The notes below the pieces were generated by a model. It had not been told where the DNA came from, made no database searches, and saw only the letters and a program-made list of their open reading frames with translations. From the NCBI GenBank assembly GCA_947501805.1, contig CANMXJ010000005.1, forward strand, positions 186,001 through 250,000: DNA of 64,000 bases, in the 5' to 3' direction. This document shows, one piece after another, positions 44,245 through 54,207 of this stretch. A program made the position numbers and the translations under genes. The DNA comes from an uncultured Sulfitobacter sp. Its GTDB lineage: Bacteria; Pseudomonadota; Alphaproteobacteria; Rhodobacterales; Rhodobacteraceae. Position 1 is the first letter of the stretch. Each line of letters starts with the position of its first letter.

Positions 44245-44802
44245 TTAAGCGCCGAAGGGTGAAACGCCGAGCCATGCGTGGACCGCGGCTGTGAGGCTGA
44301 AGAGCACAATACTGATGACAGCAAGGCGGACATAGGTGGCACGACCCGCATTGGCAGGCGGCGTCCACGCAGGGGTGTTGCGGTTGATGAGGATTACGCT
44401 GCCCACGGCCCATGCCAGCATGCCGCCAAACAGGATGATCGACGCAAGATCGCCATTTGCAAGCAAATGCCCGATGGCCCAAAGCTTGACTGCCAGAAGT
44501 TGAGGATGCCGGGTTTTGTTTGCAGGCCATGCTTTTGCACCCTTGGCCGCAGAAGATCCGTAAATCCAGAAAGCAAGCAGCATGATAAGGCTGTTAAGGT
44601 GGATCAGGAATGAAGGTGGATACCAGACGGCAATAAAGTCTGCACTGCGATAGCCCATAATGATCAGGACCAAAGACAAAAGGATCACAACAGCAATGAT
44701 GCCTTTGCCCGGTGTGCCCAGAGCAACGCGGGCGTCAGGTGCCAGCCTTTTGAAGTAATGTGCGCCGACCCAAAGGATCATGCCAAGTATAAGTAGGATC
44801 AT
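44245..44802 (-). CDS. NnrU-family membrane protein
   Basis: A 185-aa integral membrane protein with about five to six helices, among them MILLILGMILWVGAHYF, GIIAVVILLSLVLIIMGY and SFLIHLNSLIMLLAFWIYG. ARTHPQ-type sequence is present as NKTRHPQLLAVKLWAIGHLLANGDLASIILFGGMLAWA, which is diagnostic of NnrU. NnrU was described near nitrogen-oxide respiration genes, but the family is widespread and related to NnrS-independent or isoprenoid-modifying enzymes, so no nitrogen role is implied here. It lies 1 nt after the malyl-CoA lyase gene. Confidence 0.85.
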   Translation of the reverse strand: MILLILGMILWVGAHYFKRLAPDARVALGTPGKGIIAVVILLSLVLIIMGYRSADFIAVWYPPSFLIHLNSLIMLLAFWIYGSSAAKGAKAWPANKTRHPQLLAVKLWAIGHLLANGDLASIILFGGMLAWAVGSVILINRNTPAWTPPANAGRATYVRLAVISIVLFSLTAAVHAWLGVSPFGA

Positions 44803-44803
44803 T

Positions 44804-45664
44804 TCAGTGCTCCGAATTCAGGGCTGCGATTGCGTCCAGTTTTGCGAGCGTTTCACGGGCCGTTGCCACGTGCAGGTTCTCGACGATCTTACCATCGACC
44901 ACAGCAACACCCTGACCCGAGGCTTCGATTTCCTCAAAGGCCGCAATCTGGCGACGGGCGGTGTCTGCCTCTTCCTCGGACGGGGAAAAGGCTGCATTGG
45001 CCACATCAAGCTGAGCGGGATGAATAAGCGTTTTGCCATCAAAACCCATGTCCCGGCCTTGATCACATTCAATCTTGTGGCCCTCGTCATCCTTGAACGC
45101 GTTGTAAACGCCGTCGATGATCGCGCATTCATGCGCTTTGGCCGCCAGTACGCACAATCCAAGACCTGTCATCAGCGGCAGGCGGTCCGCGCGAAAACGC
45201 GTTTGCAAATCCTTGGCCAGATCATTGGTGCCCATGACCATCGCTTGCAGCTGCTTGTGTTGGGCTATTGCGACGGCGTTCAGCATCGCGCCCGGTGTTT
45301 CCATCATCGCCCATAGCGGAGTGTTGCCAACAATGGCGGCCAAGGCGTCCAGATCCGCAGGACTGCCAACCTTGGGCAGCAGAATTGCATCGGCACCCAT
45401 TTTTGCGGCTGCGGCGGCATCCTCTGCACCCCAAGGCGTATCCAAGCCGTTGATGCGAATGACTTTAAAACGGTTGCCGTAACCATCCGCCTTGAGCGCT
45501 TCGGCCAGCGTCGCACGGGCCGCCGGTTTCTCATCCGGTGTCACCGCGTCTTCGAGATCAAAAATGATCGCATCGCAGGCGAGAGTGCGCGCCTTGTCCA
45601 AGGCACGCTCTTTGGAAGCTGGAATGTAGAGGACGGACCGCAGCGGGCGGGTGATCTTGGGCAT
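44804..45664 (-). CDS. mcl2: (3S)-malyl-CoA thioesterase / CitE-like CoA ester lyase
   Basis: A 286-aa TIM-barrel CoA ester lyase. MPKITRPLRSVLYIPASKERALDKA opens it. The metal ligands and CoA site are in DAIIFDLEDAVTPDEKPAAR, VIRINGLDTPWG, LPKVGS, METPGAMLNA and GTNDLAKDL. FDGKTLIHPAQLDVANAAFSPSEEE follows. The sequence fits Mcl2, which hydrolyses malyl-CoA to malate, better than the lyase Mcl1 (318 aa, starting SFRLQPAPPARPNRCQLFGPG). Mcl2 lies in the TCA/EMC cluster in Rhodobacter. The ATG at 45664 follows GGAG by 6 nt; upstream starts would add up to 17 residues. It starts the operon leading to mch. Confidence 0.85.
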   Translation of the reverse strand: MPKITRPLRSVLYIPASKERALDKARTLACDAIIFDLEDAVTPDEKPAARATLAEALKADGYGNRFKVIRINGLDTPWGAEDAAAAAKMGADAILLPKVGSPADLDALAAIVGNTPLWAMMETPGAMLNAVAIAQHKQLQAMVMGTNDLAKDLQTRFRADRLPLMTGLGLCVLAAKAHECAIIDGVYNAFKDDEGHKIECDQGRDMGFDGKTLIHPAQLDVANAAFSPSEEEADTARRQIAAFEEIEASGQGVAVVDGKIVENLHVATARETLAKLDAIAALNSEH

Positions 45665-46010
45665 GGGAAACTCCATTCGGGCAAGGGACACCGGGATGCC
45701 CCCGTTTCGGGTCATAATGTTGCGCGCAAAGGGACACTAATTGCGGAAAAGTTCAAGCGCAAAGGTGCCGCAGCGCAGCAAGCATCAAATTTGGGAAGTC
45801 TCCGGACGCAGCGTTAACCAATACTTCAGGCCTGCCAAGCAGAGTGATCCCGTTGCAGCCCGAGGGGAGTGTCGCATCGGCAAGGCCGCCGAACGTCGCG
45901 GAACGGGACGCGCAGCCGTAGGTCATAATGTGGGCCACCCAGGTCTCGCCGGGAAAACCCGGAGTTGGTCCGAGGGCCGTGGGTGACGCCTTTTGAATGA
46001 GGGCATAAAG
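45665..46010. other. Gene-free GC-rich spacer with a hairpin
   Basis: About 345 bases between divergent genes with no convincing reading frame. It contains a CCGGG-AAAA-CCCGG hairpin (45949-45962) about 50 nt before the exported protein gene, embedded in GC-rich sequence with several complementary runs. A structured leader RNA or small RNA is possible, but I do not match it to a known class. Confidence 0.4.
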
Positions 46011-46343
46011 ATGAATAGAATTGGAAAAATGTTCAAGTTGGGCGCGCTGACTGCAGCAGCCGCGCTTTATCTGGTTTCAACGACGGATGTTGCGGCACAA
46101 AATGCGCGACATTGTGCGCCCCGTGAGGCTGTGATTGACAGATTGGCGGACGGATACGGCGAAACACGACAATCTGTCGGGCTGGGATCGAACAATGCGG
46201 TGGTTGAAATTTTCGCCTCTCCCGAAACAGGCAGTTGGACGATTACGGTCACGATGCCCGGCGGGTTGACCTGTCTGATCGCGTCAGGGCAATCATTTGA
46301 GACAATTGAAGACGTCCTGCCTGTAAAAGGTGAAGACGCCTGA
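46011..46343 (+). CDS. Small exported protein of unknown function
   Basis: A 110-aa precursor with signal peptide MFKLGALTAAAALYLVSTTDVAAQ. The mature part is about 80 residues with two Cys (ARHCAPREAVIDRL and GGLTCLIASGQSF) and central beta-strand sequences VVEIFASPETGSWTITVTMP. This pattern recurs in short periplasmic proteins of roseobacters with no known function. The ATG at 46011 follows GAGGG; an in-frame ATG 18 nt upstream is less well placed. It is monocistronic, convergent with the TauE gene. Confidence 0.7.
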   Translation: MNRIGKMFKLGALTAAAALYLVSTTDVAAQNARHCAPREAVIDRLADGYGETRQSVGLGSNNAVVEIFASPETGSWTITVTMPGGLTCLIASGQSFETIEDVLPVKGEDA

Positions 46344-46396
46344 AGAATTGTATAGATTTGCGACCAAAGGGCGTGCCGTAAGGTGCGCCCTTTCTC

Positions 46397-47152
46397 TTAT
46401 GTCAACGCGTCCCATATCAATTTGCAACCGGTGATCATCAGCAACACATATGTCAGGCCAAAAAACACCCGTTCCGGAACCAGATGATGCGCGCGCACGC
46501 CGATCCAGGTGCCAAGCAAGGCAAAGGGGGCCAGCGCGATATTGGCAATAAAGGTCTGTGTCGTGAACATGCCAAGGGCAGCATAGGGAATGAATTTGAC
46601 GATATTCAGCACCCAGAAAAGTAAAACGGTTGTGGCCTGAAATTGGGTTTTGCTCAGACCGCGGCCAAGCAGAAAGACCGCAGCGGGTGGGCCGCCGGCA
46701 TGGCTGACAAAGGTGGTAAAGCCTGCAATCGAGCCAAACATTAATCCGGTCCAGTCCGGCATTCTGGTTTGCGCGAGCTTGATCAGGCCAGTTTTCAGCG
46801 AAAGCTGCCACAAGACAAATCCGACCGAAACGCCGCCGATAAGCAGGCGGAACAGATCCGGAGACGCCACTTGATACAAAAGCGCACCCGCGACAATTCC
46901 CGGCAGACCGCCTATTACCAGCAATTTGACGTCCGGATAGCTCCATTTGCGCCAATAGGGTTTGAGCGAACTGACGTCGATCAGCATCAAAAGGGGCAAC
47001 ATCACACCCAATGCCAATCCCGGTTCAACCACAAGGGCAAGGATGGTGGCGGCCGCAAACGCAGCGCCCGAGCCAAAGCCTGCCTTGGAAATACCGGCAA
47101 AAACAACTGCAGGCCCTGCAACGCAGAAAAAGAACAGATCAAGTGTTAACAT
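46397..47152 (-). CDS. TauE/SafE-type sulfite exporter family protein
   Basis: A 251-aa membrane protein with about eight helices and the duplicated TauE/SafE pattern. The N-terminal half contains AVVFAGISKAGFGSGAAFAAATILALVVEPGLALGVMLPLLMLID, and GLPGIVAGALLYQ follows. The second half contains GSIAGFTTFVSHAGGPPAAVFLLGRGLSKTQFQATTVLLFW. The family exports organosulfur compounds, sulfite or sulfoacetate. The substrate is not predictable from the sequence. It is divergent from mdh and convergent with a small exported protein. Confidence 0.85.
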   Translation of the reverse strand: MLTLDLFFFCVAGPAVVFAGISKAGFGSGAAFAAATILALVVEPGLALGVMLPLLMLIDVSSLKPYWRKWSYPDVKLLVIGGLPGIVAGALLYQVASPDLFRLLIGGVSVGFVLWQLSLKTGLIKLAQTRMPDWTGLMFGSIAGFTTFVSHAGGPPAAVFLLGRGLSKTQFQATTVLLFWVLNIVKFIPYAALGMFTTQTFIANIALAPFALLGTWIGVRAHHLVPERVFFGLTYVLLMITGCKLIWDALT

Positions 47153-47195
47153 TTTAACGCAATTTGCTGGCTATCATTTGGCCACCTGAACGTAA

Positions 47196-48293
<1,098 letters not shown>

Positions 48294-48317
48294 GTAGCTT
48301 TGCCGCTTTAAGAATAG

Positions 48318-48347
48318 AAAAGCGCATGCCTTTGGTGTGCGCTTTTT
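48318..48347 (+). terminator. Rho-independent terminator of mdh
   Basis: A 9-bp stem (AAAAGCGCA / TGCGCTTTT) with an 11-nt loop continues into a T-run, 24 nt after the mdh stop. Confidence 0.85.
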
Positions 48348-48423
48348 CGTTTGGTATCAGTGCCTGTAGCGCTGAGATAATTGTGAGATGCACCGGGTGC
48401 CTCTTGGGGCTATGCTGGTCATT

Positions 48424-49083
48424 ATGCGCCTACTCCTTGCACTGTGCCTTGCGGTTTTGCCTATTCGCGCTTTTGCGTGTGAACTGGCGCTGGTGCTGGC
48501 CGTGGATGTGTCCGGATCCGTCGACGAGGCCGAGTACCGGATACAGATGGACGGGCTGGCCGCTGCTCTGCGTGATGGCATCGTTGTTGATGCCCTGATC
48601 GAGCAGCAGGCACGGGTCAGCCTGATCCAGTGGTCGGGGTCTTCACGTCAAAAACAAACTGTTGGCTGGACGACCGTCAAATCCGCTTCAGATGCTGCCG
48701 CTCTGGCGGATGCCATAGCCAATGATCCCCGCAAATGGCGCAATTATTCAACGGCAATCGGTGAGGCGCTTTCGCTCGCAATCAACTCCTTTGATGCGGT
48801 CGCAGGATGCAAGCGCCGCGTGATAGATGTTTCGGGGGATGGCATGTCCAATGAGGGTGTGCCGCCAGAGCAAATGCGGGGGGCGTTGAAGGCAAGAAAG
48901 ATTACGGTCAACGCATTGGCGATTGAAACGGACGACCATGACTTGACAGCATACTTCTATGAAGGCCTGATTCAGGGGGATGGTGCCTTTGTGATCACCG
49001 CCAACGGTTTTGAAGATTATCCGGCCCAGATCCGTCGCAAGCTACAACGCGAAACCACCAAACAACTGAGTCGGCTTGAGTGA
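48424..49083 (+). CDS. DUF1194 von Willebrand A-type exported protein
   Basis: A 219-aa precursor with a signal peptide (LLLALCLAVLPIRAFAC) and a von Willebrand factor A domain. The metal-ion site is DVSGSVDEAEY, and VSLIQWSGSSRQ and VIDVSGDGMSNEG complete the DUF1194 pattern. It should bind a divalent cation and a protein ligand in the periplasm; the partner is unknown. Start choice is uncertain, with in-frame ATGs at 48388 and 48412. It ends just before the palindromic control region of sdhC. Confidence 0.8.
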   Translation: MRLLLALCLAVLPIRAFACELALVLAVDVSGSVDEAEYRIQMDGLAAALRDGIVVDALIEQQARVSLIQWSGSSRQKQTVGWTTVKSASDAAALADAIANDPRKWRNYSTAIGEALSLAINSFDAVAGCKRRVIDVSGDGMSNEGVPPEQMRGALKARKITVNALAIETDDHDLTAYFYEGLIQGDGAFVITANGFEDYPAQIRRKLQRETTKQLSRLE

Positions 49084-49092
49084 TGCTGAGGA

Positions 49093-49128
49093 TTTGTGAT
49101 CACAGTGGTTTTCTGTGTGATCACAAAG
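49093..49128. promoter_or_regulatory. Paired TGTGATCACA operator upstream of sdhC
   Basis: Two perfect TGTGATCACA palindromes (49095-49104 and 49116-49125) stand 21 bp apart centre to centre. They are flanked by TTTGTGATCACA and its complement TGTGATCACAAA. The layout is identical to that before sucC. It lies about 155 bp before the sdhC start, just after the DUF1194 stop, and probably binds the same dimeric or tetrameric regulator. No known consensus fits exactly. Confidence 0.8.
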
Positions 49129-49278
49129 TTGATCTGTAAGTGAGATTTGTATTGGATTGTCGGGGAATCTTGGCAAAACGCTGCGGCAATTTTACCGACC
49201 CCCGTGACACTGCGCCAAAATCCGTTATGACTGTCGCAACCAACAGACTGAATTAAAGCCACATCAAAGGACCATGCC

Positions 49279-49662
49279 ATGGCCGATGTAAACCGGGGCA
49301 ATCGTCCCCTGTCGCCACATCTGACGATTTACCGACCGCAGCTCACGTCTATGACGTCGATCCTGACCCGTATCACGGGCAACGCAATGCTGATTGCCGC
49401 GCTATTGATTGTCTGGTGGTTTCTGGCAGCCGCCAGTTCGCCGGAATACTTCGCAATTGCCAATGGCTTCATCACCAGCTGGTTCGGCGATCTGATCATG
49501 TTCTTTTCGCTGCTGGGGCTTTGGTATCATACGCTTGCGGGTGTGCGGCACCTGATCTGGGACAATGGATACGCTCTGGATATCGCAACGGCCGAAAAGC
49601 TGGGCTGGGGCTGTTTGGGCGGGTCGGTGGTTTTGACCATCCTGACCGCACTGATCATTTGA
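49279..49662 (+). CDS. sdhC: Succinate dehydrogenase cytochrome b556 subunit
   Basis: A 127-aa membrane anchor with three helices. NRPLSPHLTIYRPQLTSMTSILTRITG is the quinone-side signature, and LGLWYHTLAGVRHLIWD supplies the haem histidine. It starts the sdhCDA-lipoprotein-fkbM-sdhB run. With SdhD it anchors the catalytic subunits and passes electrons to ubiquinone. Its long 195-bp upstream gap holds the palindromic element shared with sucC. Confidence 0.95.
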   Translation: MADVNRGNRPLSPHLTIYRPQLTSMTSILTRITGNAMLIAALLIVWWFLAAASSPEYFAIANGFITSWFGDLIMFFSLLGLWYHTLAGVRHLIWDNGYALDIATAEKLGWGCLGGSVVLTILTALII

Positions 49663-49675
49663 GGGAACGATAAGA

Positions 49676-50047
49676 ATGGCATTTTTAACAGATCGTAAAC
49701 GGGCGAGTGGCCTTGGTTCCGCGAAATCCGGTACAGCGCACTTCTGGTCGATGAAGGTCAGCTCGGTAGCGTTGTTGATCCTGATCCCGTTGTTTGTGTT
49801 CACATTTGGCGCAGCTCTGGGCGGCACCTATGAAGAGATTGTCGCCTATTATAGCCGCCCGGGACCTGCGATCATTGCAGCCCTGACTTTGCTGGTTGGC
49901 TTCAAACATTTCAACGATGGTGTCCAAACGCTGATCGAGGACTATGTGCATGGTACAGCAAACAAGGTGGCGATCATTCTGATGACCTGCTTGAGTTATG
50001 GTGCTGCGGCGGTTGGTGTATTCGCCGTCGCACGGTTGGCGCTTTGA
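49676..50047 (+). CDS. sdhD: Succinate dehydrogenase membrane anchor subunit
   Basis: A 123-aa membrane anchor with three predicted helices: [48 protein letters not shown] and [24 protein letters not shown]. The [16 protein letters not shown] segment supplies the haem-side His and the conserved Asp/Tyr of the quinone site. It starts 13 nt after sdhC. Its short N-terminus [22 protein letters not shown] is typical for alphaproteobacteria. Confidence 0.93.
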   Translation: MAFLTDRKRASGLGSAKSGTAHFWSMKVSSVALLILIPLFVFTFGAALGGTYEEIVAYYSRPGPAIIAALTLLVGFKHFNDGVQTLIEDYVHGTANKVAIILMTCLSYGAAAVGVFAVARLAL

Positions 50048-50075
50048 TCTATATATTCCTACGGGGAGACTAAAA

Positions 50076-51881
50076 ATGGCCGCATATGAATACGAAACCC
50101 ACGAGTACGACGTGGTTGTTGTGGGTGCCGGCGGCGCTGGCCTGCGCGCAACATTGGGGATGGCAGAGCAGGGGCTGCGCACGGCCTGTATCTCAAAGGT
50201 GTTCCCGACCCGCTCGCACACGGTTGCCGCGCAAGGCGGTATCGCTGCCTCCTTGAGCAATATGGGTCCGGACAACTGGCAGTGGCATATGTATGACACG
50301 GTTAAGGGGTCCGACTGGCTGGGTGATACAGATGCGATGGAATACCTCGCACGTGAAGCCCCCAAGGCGGTGTATGAGCTTGAGCATTACGGCGTTCCAT
50401 TTTCGCGCACCGAAGAGGGCAAGATTTACCAGCGTCCCTTTGGCGGTCACACTACCGAATTCGGCGAAGGCCCGCCCGTGCAGCGCACATGTGCCGCAGC
50501 CGACCGCACAGGTCACGCGATCCTGCACACGCTTTACGGCCAGTCGCTCAAGCATAACGCGGAATTCTACATTGAATACTTCGCGATTGACCTGATCATG
50601 TCCGATGATGGCGTCTGTCAGGGCGTGCTGTGTTGGAAGCTGGACGATGGCACGATGCACCTGTTCTCGGCCAAGATGGTTGTGCTGGCGACTGGCGGTT
50701 ATGGCCGCGCTTATTTCTCAGCCACGTCTGCGCATACCTGCACAGGGGATGGTGGCGGAATGACCGCACGTGCCGGTTTGCCGTTGCAGGACATGGAGTT
50801 TGTGCAATTCCATCCGACCGGTATCTACGGCGCTGGCTGTCTGATCACCGAAGGCGCGCGCGGCGAAGGTGGCTATCTGACCAACTCCGAGGGCGAACGG
50901 TTTATGGAGCGGTATGCACCAACCTATAAAGATTTGGCGTCCCGCGATGTTGTCAGCCGTTGCATGACAATGGAAATCCGCGAAGGACGCGGTGTGGGCG
51001 AGCAGGGCGATCATATTCACCTGCACCTTAATCACCTGCCGCCTGAAACGCTGGACCTGCGCTTGCCTGGTATTTCGGAAAGTGCACGCATCTTTGCTGG
51101 TGTTGATCTAACCAAAGAGCCTATCCCGGTTCTGCCGACGGTACACTACAATATGGGCGGCATTCCGACGAACTATTGGGGCGAGGTTCTTGCACCGACC
51201 AAAGACAAGCCTGACAACGTATCCCCCGGTTTGATGGCCGTGGGTGAGGCGGGCTGTGCGTCTGTGCATGGTGCCAACCGTCTTGGTTCAAACAGCCTGA
51301 TCGACCTCGTTGTATTTGGTCGTGCTGCCGCTATCCGCGCAGCCGAGATTGTTGATCCGAAAACTCCGGTGCCGACACCAAACAAACGATCTGTTGAAGC
51401 CGCATTCAGCCGGTTTGACGGGCTGCGCTACGCCAAAGGCCACGTGCCGACGGCGGAACTGCGACTTGAGATGCAGAAGACAATGCAGGCAGATGCCGCT
51501 GTCTTCCGCACCGACAAGACGCTTGCCGAGGGCGAAGAGAAGATGAAGGATGTCGCAGGCAAGCTCGATGACCTGAAAGTCACTGATACATCGCTGGTCT
51601 GGAACTCTGACTTGATGGAAACGCTTGAGCTTACCAACCTGATGCCGAACGCGGTGGCGACAATCACTGCTGCAGCAGCACGCAAGGAAAGCCGTGGCGC
51701 ACACGCCCATGAGGATTATCCGGATCGAGACGACGAAAACTGGCGCAAGCACAGCCTGATCTGGTTCCAGGGTAACGAAGCGTCGCTTGGTTTCCGTGGC
51801 GTGCATCTCAAGCCGCTCACAAGCCACAACGAAGGCGGGATCGACCTCAAAAAAATCGCGCCAAAAGCGCGGGTGTACTAA
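50076..51881 (+). CDS. sdhA: Succinate dehydrogenase flavoprotein subunit
   Basis: A 601-aa catalytic subunit that oxidises succinate to fumarate. The FAD motif [21 protein letters not shown] is followed by the flavin-binding His48 in [13 protein letters not shown]. The active-site region [32 protein letters not shown], the capping-domain [27 protein letters not shown] and the C-terminal [21 protein letters not shown] are all present. The ATG at 50076 follows GGGGAG. It is separated from sdhB by a lipoprotein and an FkbM gene. Confidence 0.97.
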   Translation: MAAYEYETHEYDVVVVGAGGAGLRATLGMAEQGLRTACISKVFPTRSHTVAAQGGIAASLSNMGPDNWQWHMYDTVKGSDWLGDTDAMEYLAREAPKAVYELEHYGVPFSRTEEGKIYQRPFGGHTTEFGEGPPVQRTCAAADRTGHAILHTLYGQSLKHNAEFYIEYFAIDLIMSDDGVCQGVLCWKLDDGTMHLFSAKMVVLATGGYGRAYFSATSAHTCTGDGGGMTARAGLPLQDMEFVQFHPTGIYGAGCLITEGARGEGGYLTNSEGERFMERYAPTYKDLASRDVVSRCMTMEIREGRGVGEQGDHIHLHLNHLPPETLDLRLPGISESARIFAGVDLTKEPIPVLPTVHYNMGGIPTNYWGEVLAPTKDKPDNVSPGLMAVGEAGCASVHGANRLGSNSLIDLVVFGRAAAIRAAEIVDPKTPVPTPNKRSVEAAFSRFDGLRYAKGHVPTAELRLEMQKTMQADAAVFRTDKTLAEGEEKMKDVAGKLDDLKVTDTSLVWNSDLMETLELTNLMPNAVATITAAAARKESRGAHAHEDYPDRDDENWRKHSLIWFQGNEASLGFRGVHLKPLTSHNEGGIDLKKIAPKARVY

Positions 51882-51885
51882 GTCC

Positions 51886-52215
51886 ATGCGCTTGACGGCT
51901 TTGGCTCTTTGCGCGGTGGCGCTTGCGGGTTGTACTGAGGTGCAACAGGCCGTGGACAATACCGCGCGCCAAGGGGCCAAGGGCGTTGTGACAGAGACAT
52001 TGGCGACACGGTTTCTGCAGGTGCCAAAGGAACTGATTACGCCATTCACGGATTGCATCATCGACAATTCGTCAGCTGTTGAAATCCGCGATTTTGCGCG
52101 CGCAGCAGTTGTCGGAGTGGATGAGCAAACGGTAACAACGGTCCGTGCTGTGCTGTCGCGCCCCGAAACCGTGCAATGTCTTCAAACGCGTGCGTTGAAT
52201 GCAGGGCTTGGATGA
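51886..52215 (+). CDS. Lipoprotein within the sdh operon
   Basis: A 109-aa lipoprotein precursor: MRLTALALCAVALAGC with lipobox LAGC. The mature part has TEVQQAVDNTARQGAKGVVTETLATRF and two Cys (TDCIIDN and ETVQCLQTR). It starts 4 nt after the sdhA stop and ends 3 nt before the FkbM gene, so it is co-transcribed. I recognise no family. A link to SDH assembly or to the cell envelope cannot be inferred from sequence. Confidence 0.75.
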   Translation: MRLTALALCAVALAGCTEVQQAVDNTARQGAKGVVTETLATRFLQVPKELITPFTDCIIDNSSAVEIRDFARAAVVGVDEQTVTTVRAVLSRPETVQCLQTRALNAGLG

Positions 52216-52218
52216 ACC

Positions 52219-53019
52219 ATGAACGCGATGTCCAAGCCCACCATTGATACCAACATGTCCGAAGCGCTTCGCGCGGTGTTTCGCACGGCGGACAAGGCAC
52301 AGCGTCAAAAGCTGGTGCCGATCCTGCCACCCGAAGTTGTCGAATTTGCCGGTGTGTCGATGTATGTCGATCCGCGTGATAATTACACAGACCGGATGAT
52401 CTGGCGCGACGGTCAGCCGCCAGAAATCAGATCCTTGGTGGCGCTCACGGAGCTGGTCGAGGGACGCAATGCCTTCATCCTTGATATCGGGGCCAATTCC
52501 GGCGCGTTTACAATTCCGCTTGCCGTAGCAGCGGGGACGGGCAGTCGCGTGATCGCCTTTGAACCAAACCCGACAATGATTGGCCGTCTGGGACATAACA
52601 TCCGGTTGAACGGATTGGGTGATGTGGTGCGGATCGAAGGCTGTGCACTGGGTGATGCAACGGGCGAGGCGATCCTGAATTTTCGCGCGCGAAACTTTGG
52701 TCAGGCCTCATTGATGCCGATCAAACCCGGAGTGCGCGATGGGGGCACATTGGTGCCAGTGCGTCCACTGCTCGATTTCGTGCATGAGGCTGACGGTCAT
52801 GACATTTCTATCCTCAAGATTGACGTAGAGGGTGCTGAAGTTGCCGTGCTTGGCCCGCTGTTGACCGCGGGTGGCTGGTTGCCCGACGCGCTGCTGGTTG
52901 AAACGGATCATGCTAATAAATGGGACGTTGATCTGGCTGGCCGGATCAAGGAATTGGGGTTCAAGATCACTCTTGAAGCCGAACAGAACACGCTGTTTGT
53001 CCGCAAGGGCGCAGCTTGA
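52219..53019 (+). CDS. FkbM-family methyltransferase
   Basis: A 266-aa class I methyltransferase. The SAM-binding loop is [20 protein letters not shown], the acidic motif [18 protein letters not shown], and the FkbM signature [22 protein letters not shown] follows. The last part is [24 protein letters not shown]. FkbM proteins methylate hydroxyl groups of sugars or lipids, and the target here is unknown. The gene is embedded between sdhA and sdhB, which is unusual. Confidence 0.85.
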   Translation: MNAMSKPTIDTNMSEALRAVFRTADKAQRQKLVPILPPEVVEFAGVSMYVDPRDNYTDRMIWRDGQPPEIRSLVALTELVEGRNAFILDIGANSGAFTIPLAVAAGTGSRVIAFEPNPTMIGRLGHNIRLNGLGDVVRIEGCALGDATGEAILNFRARNFGQASLMPIKPGVRDGGTLVPVRPLLDFVHEADGHDISILKIDVEGAEVAVLGPLLTAGGWLPDALLVETDHANKWDVDLAGRIKELGFKITLEAEQNTLFVRKGAA

Positions 53020-53071
53020 AAGTGAAACGCTCCCCGCAAGGGCGGCACAAGGACGAGATAGGAGAAGCGAC

Positions 53072-53851
53072 ATGGTTCAGCTGACACTCCCCAAGAATTC
53101 CCGCATGACAAGCGGCAAGACATGGCCAAAGCCCGAGGGTGCGACCAACCTGAAAGAGTTCCATATTTATCGTTGGAATCCCGATGACGGCAAGAATCCG
53201 GCGGTCGACACCTATTTTGTCGATATGGAGACCTGCGGCCCGATGATTTTGGACGGGCTGATCAAGATCAAGAACGAGATTGATCCAACACTGACGTTCC
53301 GCCGTTCCTGCCGCGAAGGTATCTGTGGGTCTTGCGCAATGAACATTGACGGGATCAATACACTGGCCTGTACCTATGGTGTTGCCGAAGTAAAAGGTGC
53401 CGTGAAAATCTATCCGCTGCCGCACATGCCGGTGATCAAGGATTTGATCCCGGACCTCACGCATTTCTACGCACAGCATGCCAGTGTCCAGCCTTGGCTG
53501 GAAACAGAGACGCCTGCACCTGCGAAAGAGTGGAAGCAATCCGTAGACGACCGCACGAAACTAGACGGACTTTACGAGTGCATTATGTGTGCCTGTTGCT
53601 CGACGTCCTGCCCAAGCTATTGGTGGAACGGCGATCGCTACCTCGGGCCAGCCGCCTTGCTGCATGCTTATCGCTGGATCATTGATTCAAGGGATGAGGC
53701 AACAGGTGAACGGTTGGACGATCTGGAGGATCCGTTCAAATTGTACCGCTGCCACACCATTATGAACTGTGCCAAGACTTGCCCAAAGGGGTTGAACCCG
53801 GCTGCAGCAATCGCAAAAATCAAAAAACTGATGGTCGAACGGACCGTCTGA
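53072..53851 (+). CDS. sdhB: Succinate dehydrogenase iron-sulfur subunit
   Basis: A 259-aa subunit carrying three iron-sulfur clusters. The [2Fe-2S] ligands are in [24 protein letters not shown]. The [4Fe-4S] and [3Fe-4S] ligands are in [18 protein letters not shown] and [17 protein letters not shown]. It relays electrons from SdhA to the membrane quinone. GGAGAAG precedes the ATG. It ends the sdh run, 12 nt before a strong inverted repeat. Confidence 0.97.
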   Translation: MVQLTLPKNSRMTSGKTWPKPEGATNLKEFHIYRWNPDDGKNPAVDTYFVDMETCGPMILDGLIKIKNEIDPTLTFRRSCREGICGSCAMNIDGINTLACTYGVAEVKGAVKIYPLPHMPVIKDLIPDLTHFYAQHASVQPWLETETPAPAKEWKQSVDDRTKLDGLYECIMCACCSTSCPSYWWNGDRYLGPAALLHAYRWIIDSRDEATGERLDDLEDPFKLYRCHTIMNCAKTCPKGLNPAAAIAKIKKLMVERTV

Positions 53852-53863
53852 TCCGACGTGACC

Positions 53864-53912
53864 GGCCTTTGGTGTATCCCCTGCTTTGAAGGGGTGGCAA
53901 GCACCAAAGGCC
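53864..53912 (+). terminator. Inverted repeat after sdhB
   Basis: An 11-bp perfect stem (GGCCTTTGGTG / CACCAAAGGCC) encloses an inner CCCC / GGGG hairpin. It has no T-run, so it is either a Rho-independent terminator of unusual form or an mRNA-stabilising structure at the end of the sdh transcript. Confidence 0.6.
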
Positions 53913-53928
53913 ATACACGGCGCATGAT

Positions 53929-54141
53929 ATGATCTTGATTTTTGCTATCTTGGTTGTTGTGATTGTTGCGATTTACGCACATCGCAACAAGGACCGGCGC
54001 AGGTGCCGCTGGCGTCAGAGCCAGTCAGGCAGCAAGGGGTCCTTGACCAAATACAATTGTATCAGCTGTGGTGCCGAAGTTTTTCGCAGTACTGGCAAGC
54101 CGGACAGCTGCATGGCAACACTTAAAAAGCCCAGTCTTTGA
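53929..54141 (+). CDS. Small membrane protein with a zinc-ribbon-like tail
   Basis: A 70-aa protein with one N-terminal membrane helix (ILIFAILVVVIVAIYAH), a very basic stretch (RNKDRRRCRWRQSQSGSKGS), and a tail with CISCGAEVF...DSC that resembles half of a zinc ribbon. The start ATG is adjacent to the terminator-like repeat. The CxxC...C pattern and the membrane anchor make a real gene plausible, but no family is recognised. Confidence 0.55.
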   Translation: MILIFAILVVVIVAIYAHRNKDRRRCRWRQSQSGSKGSLTKYNCISCGAEVFRSTGKPDSCMATLKKPSL

Positions 54142-54207
54142 CTTCAGGCGATCCTCGACAAAGACTGCGCAGCAAGTCTATCGTCGATGGAACCAGGGGG
54201 GCATGTA

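Noticed and set aside
44804..45664. Assignment as malyl-CoA/beta-methylmalyl-CoA lyase Mcl1
   Set aside because: The N-terminus and length differ from Mcl1 and fit the Mcl2/CitE-like group.
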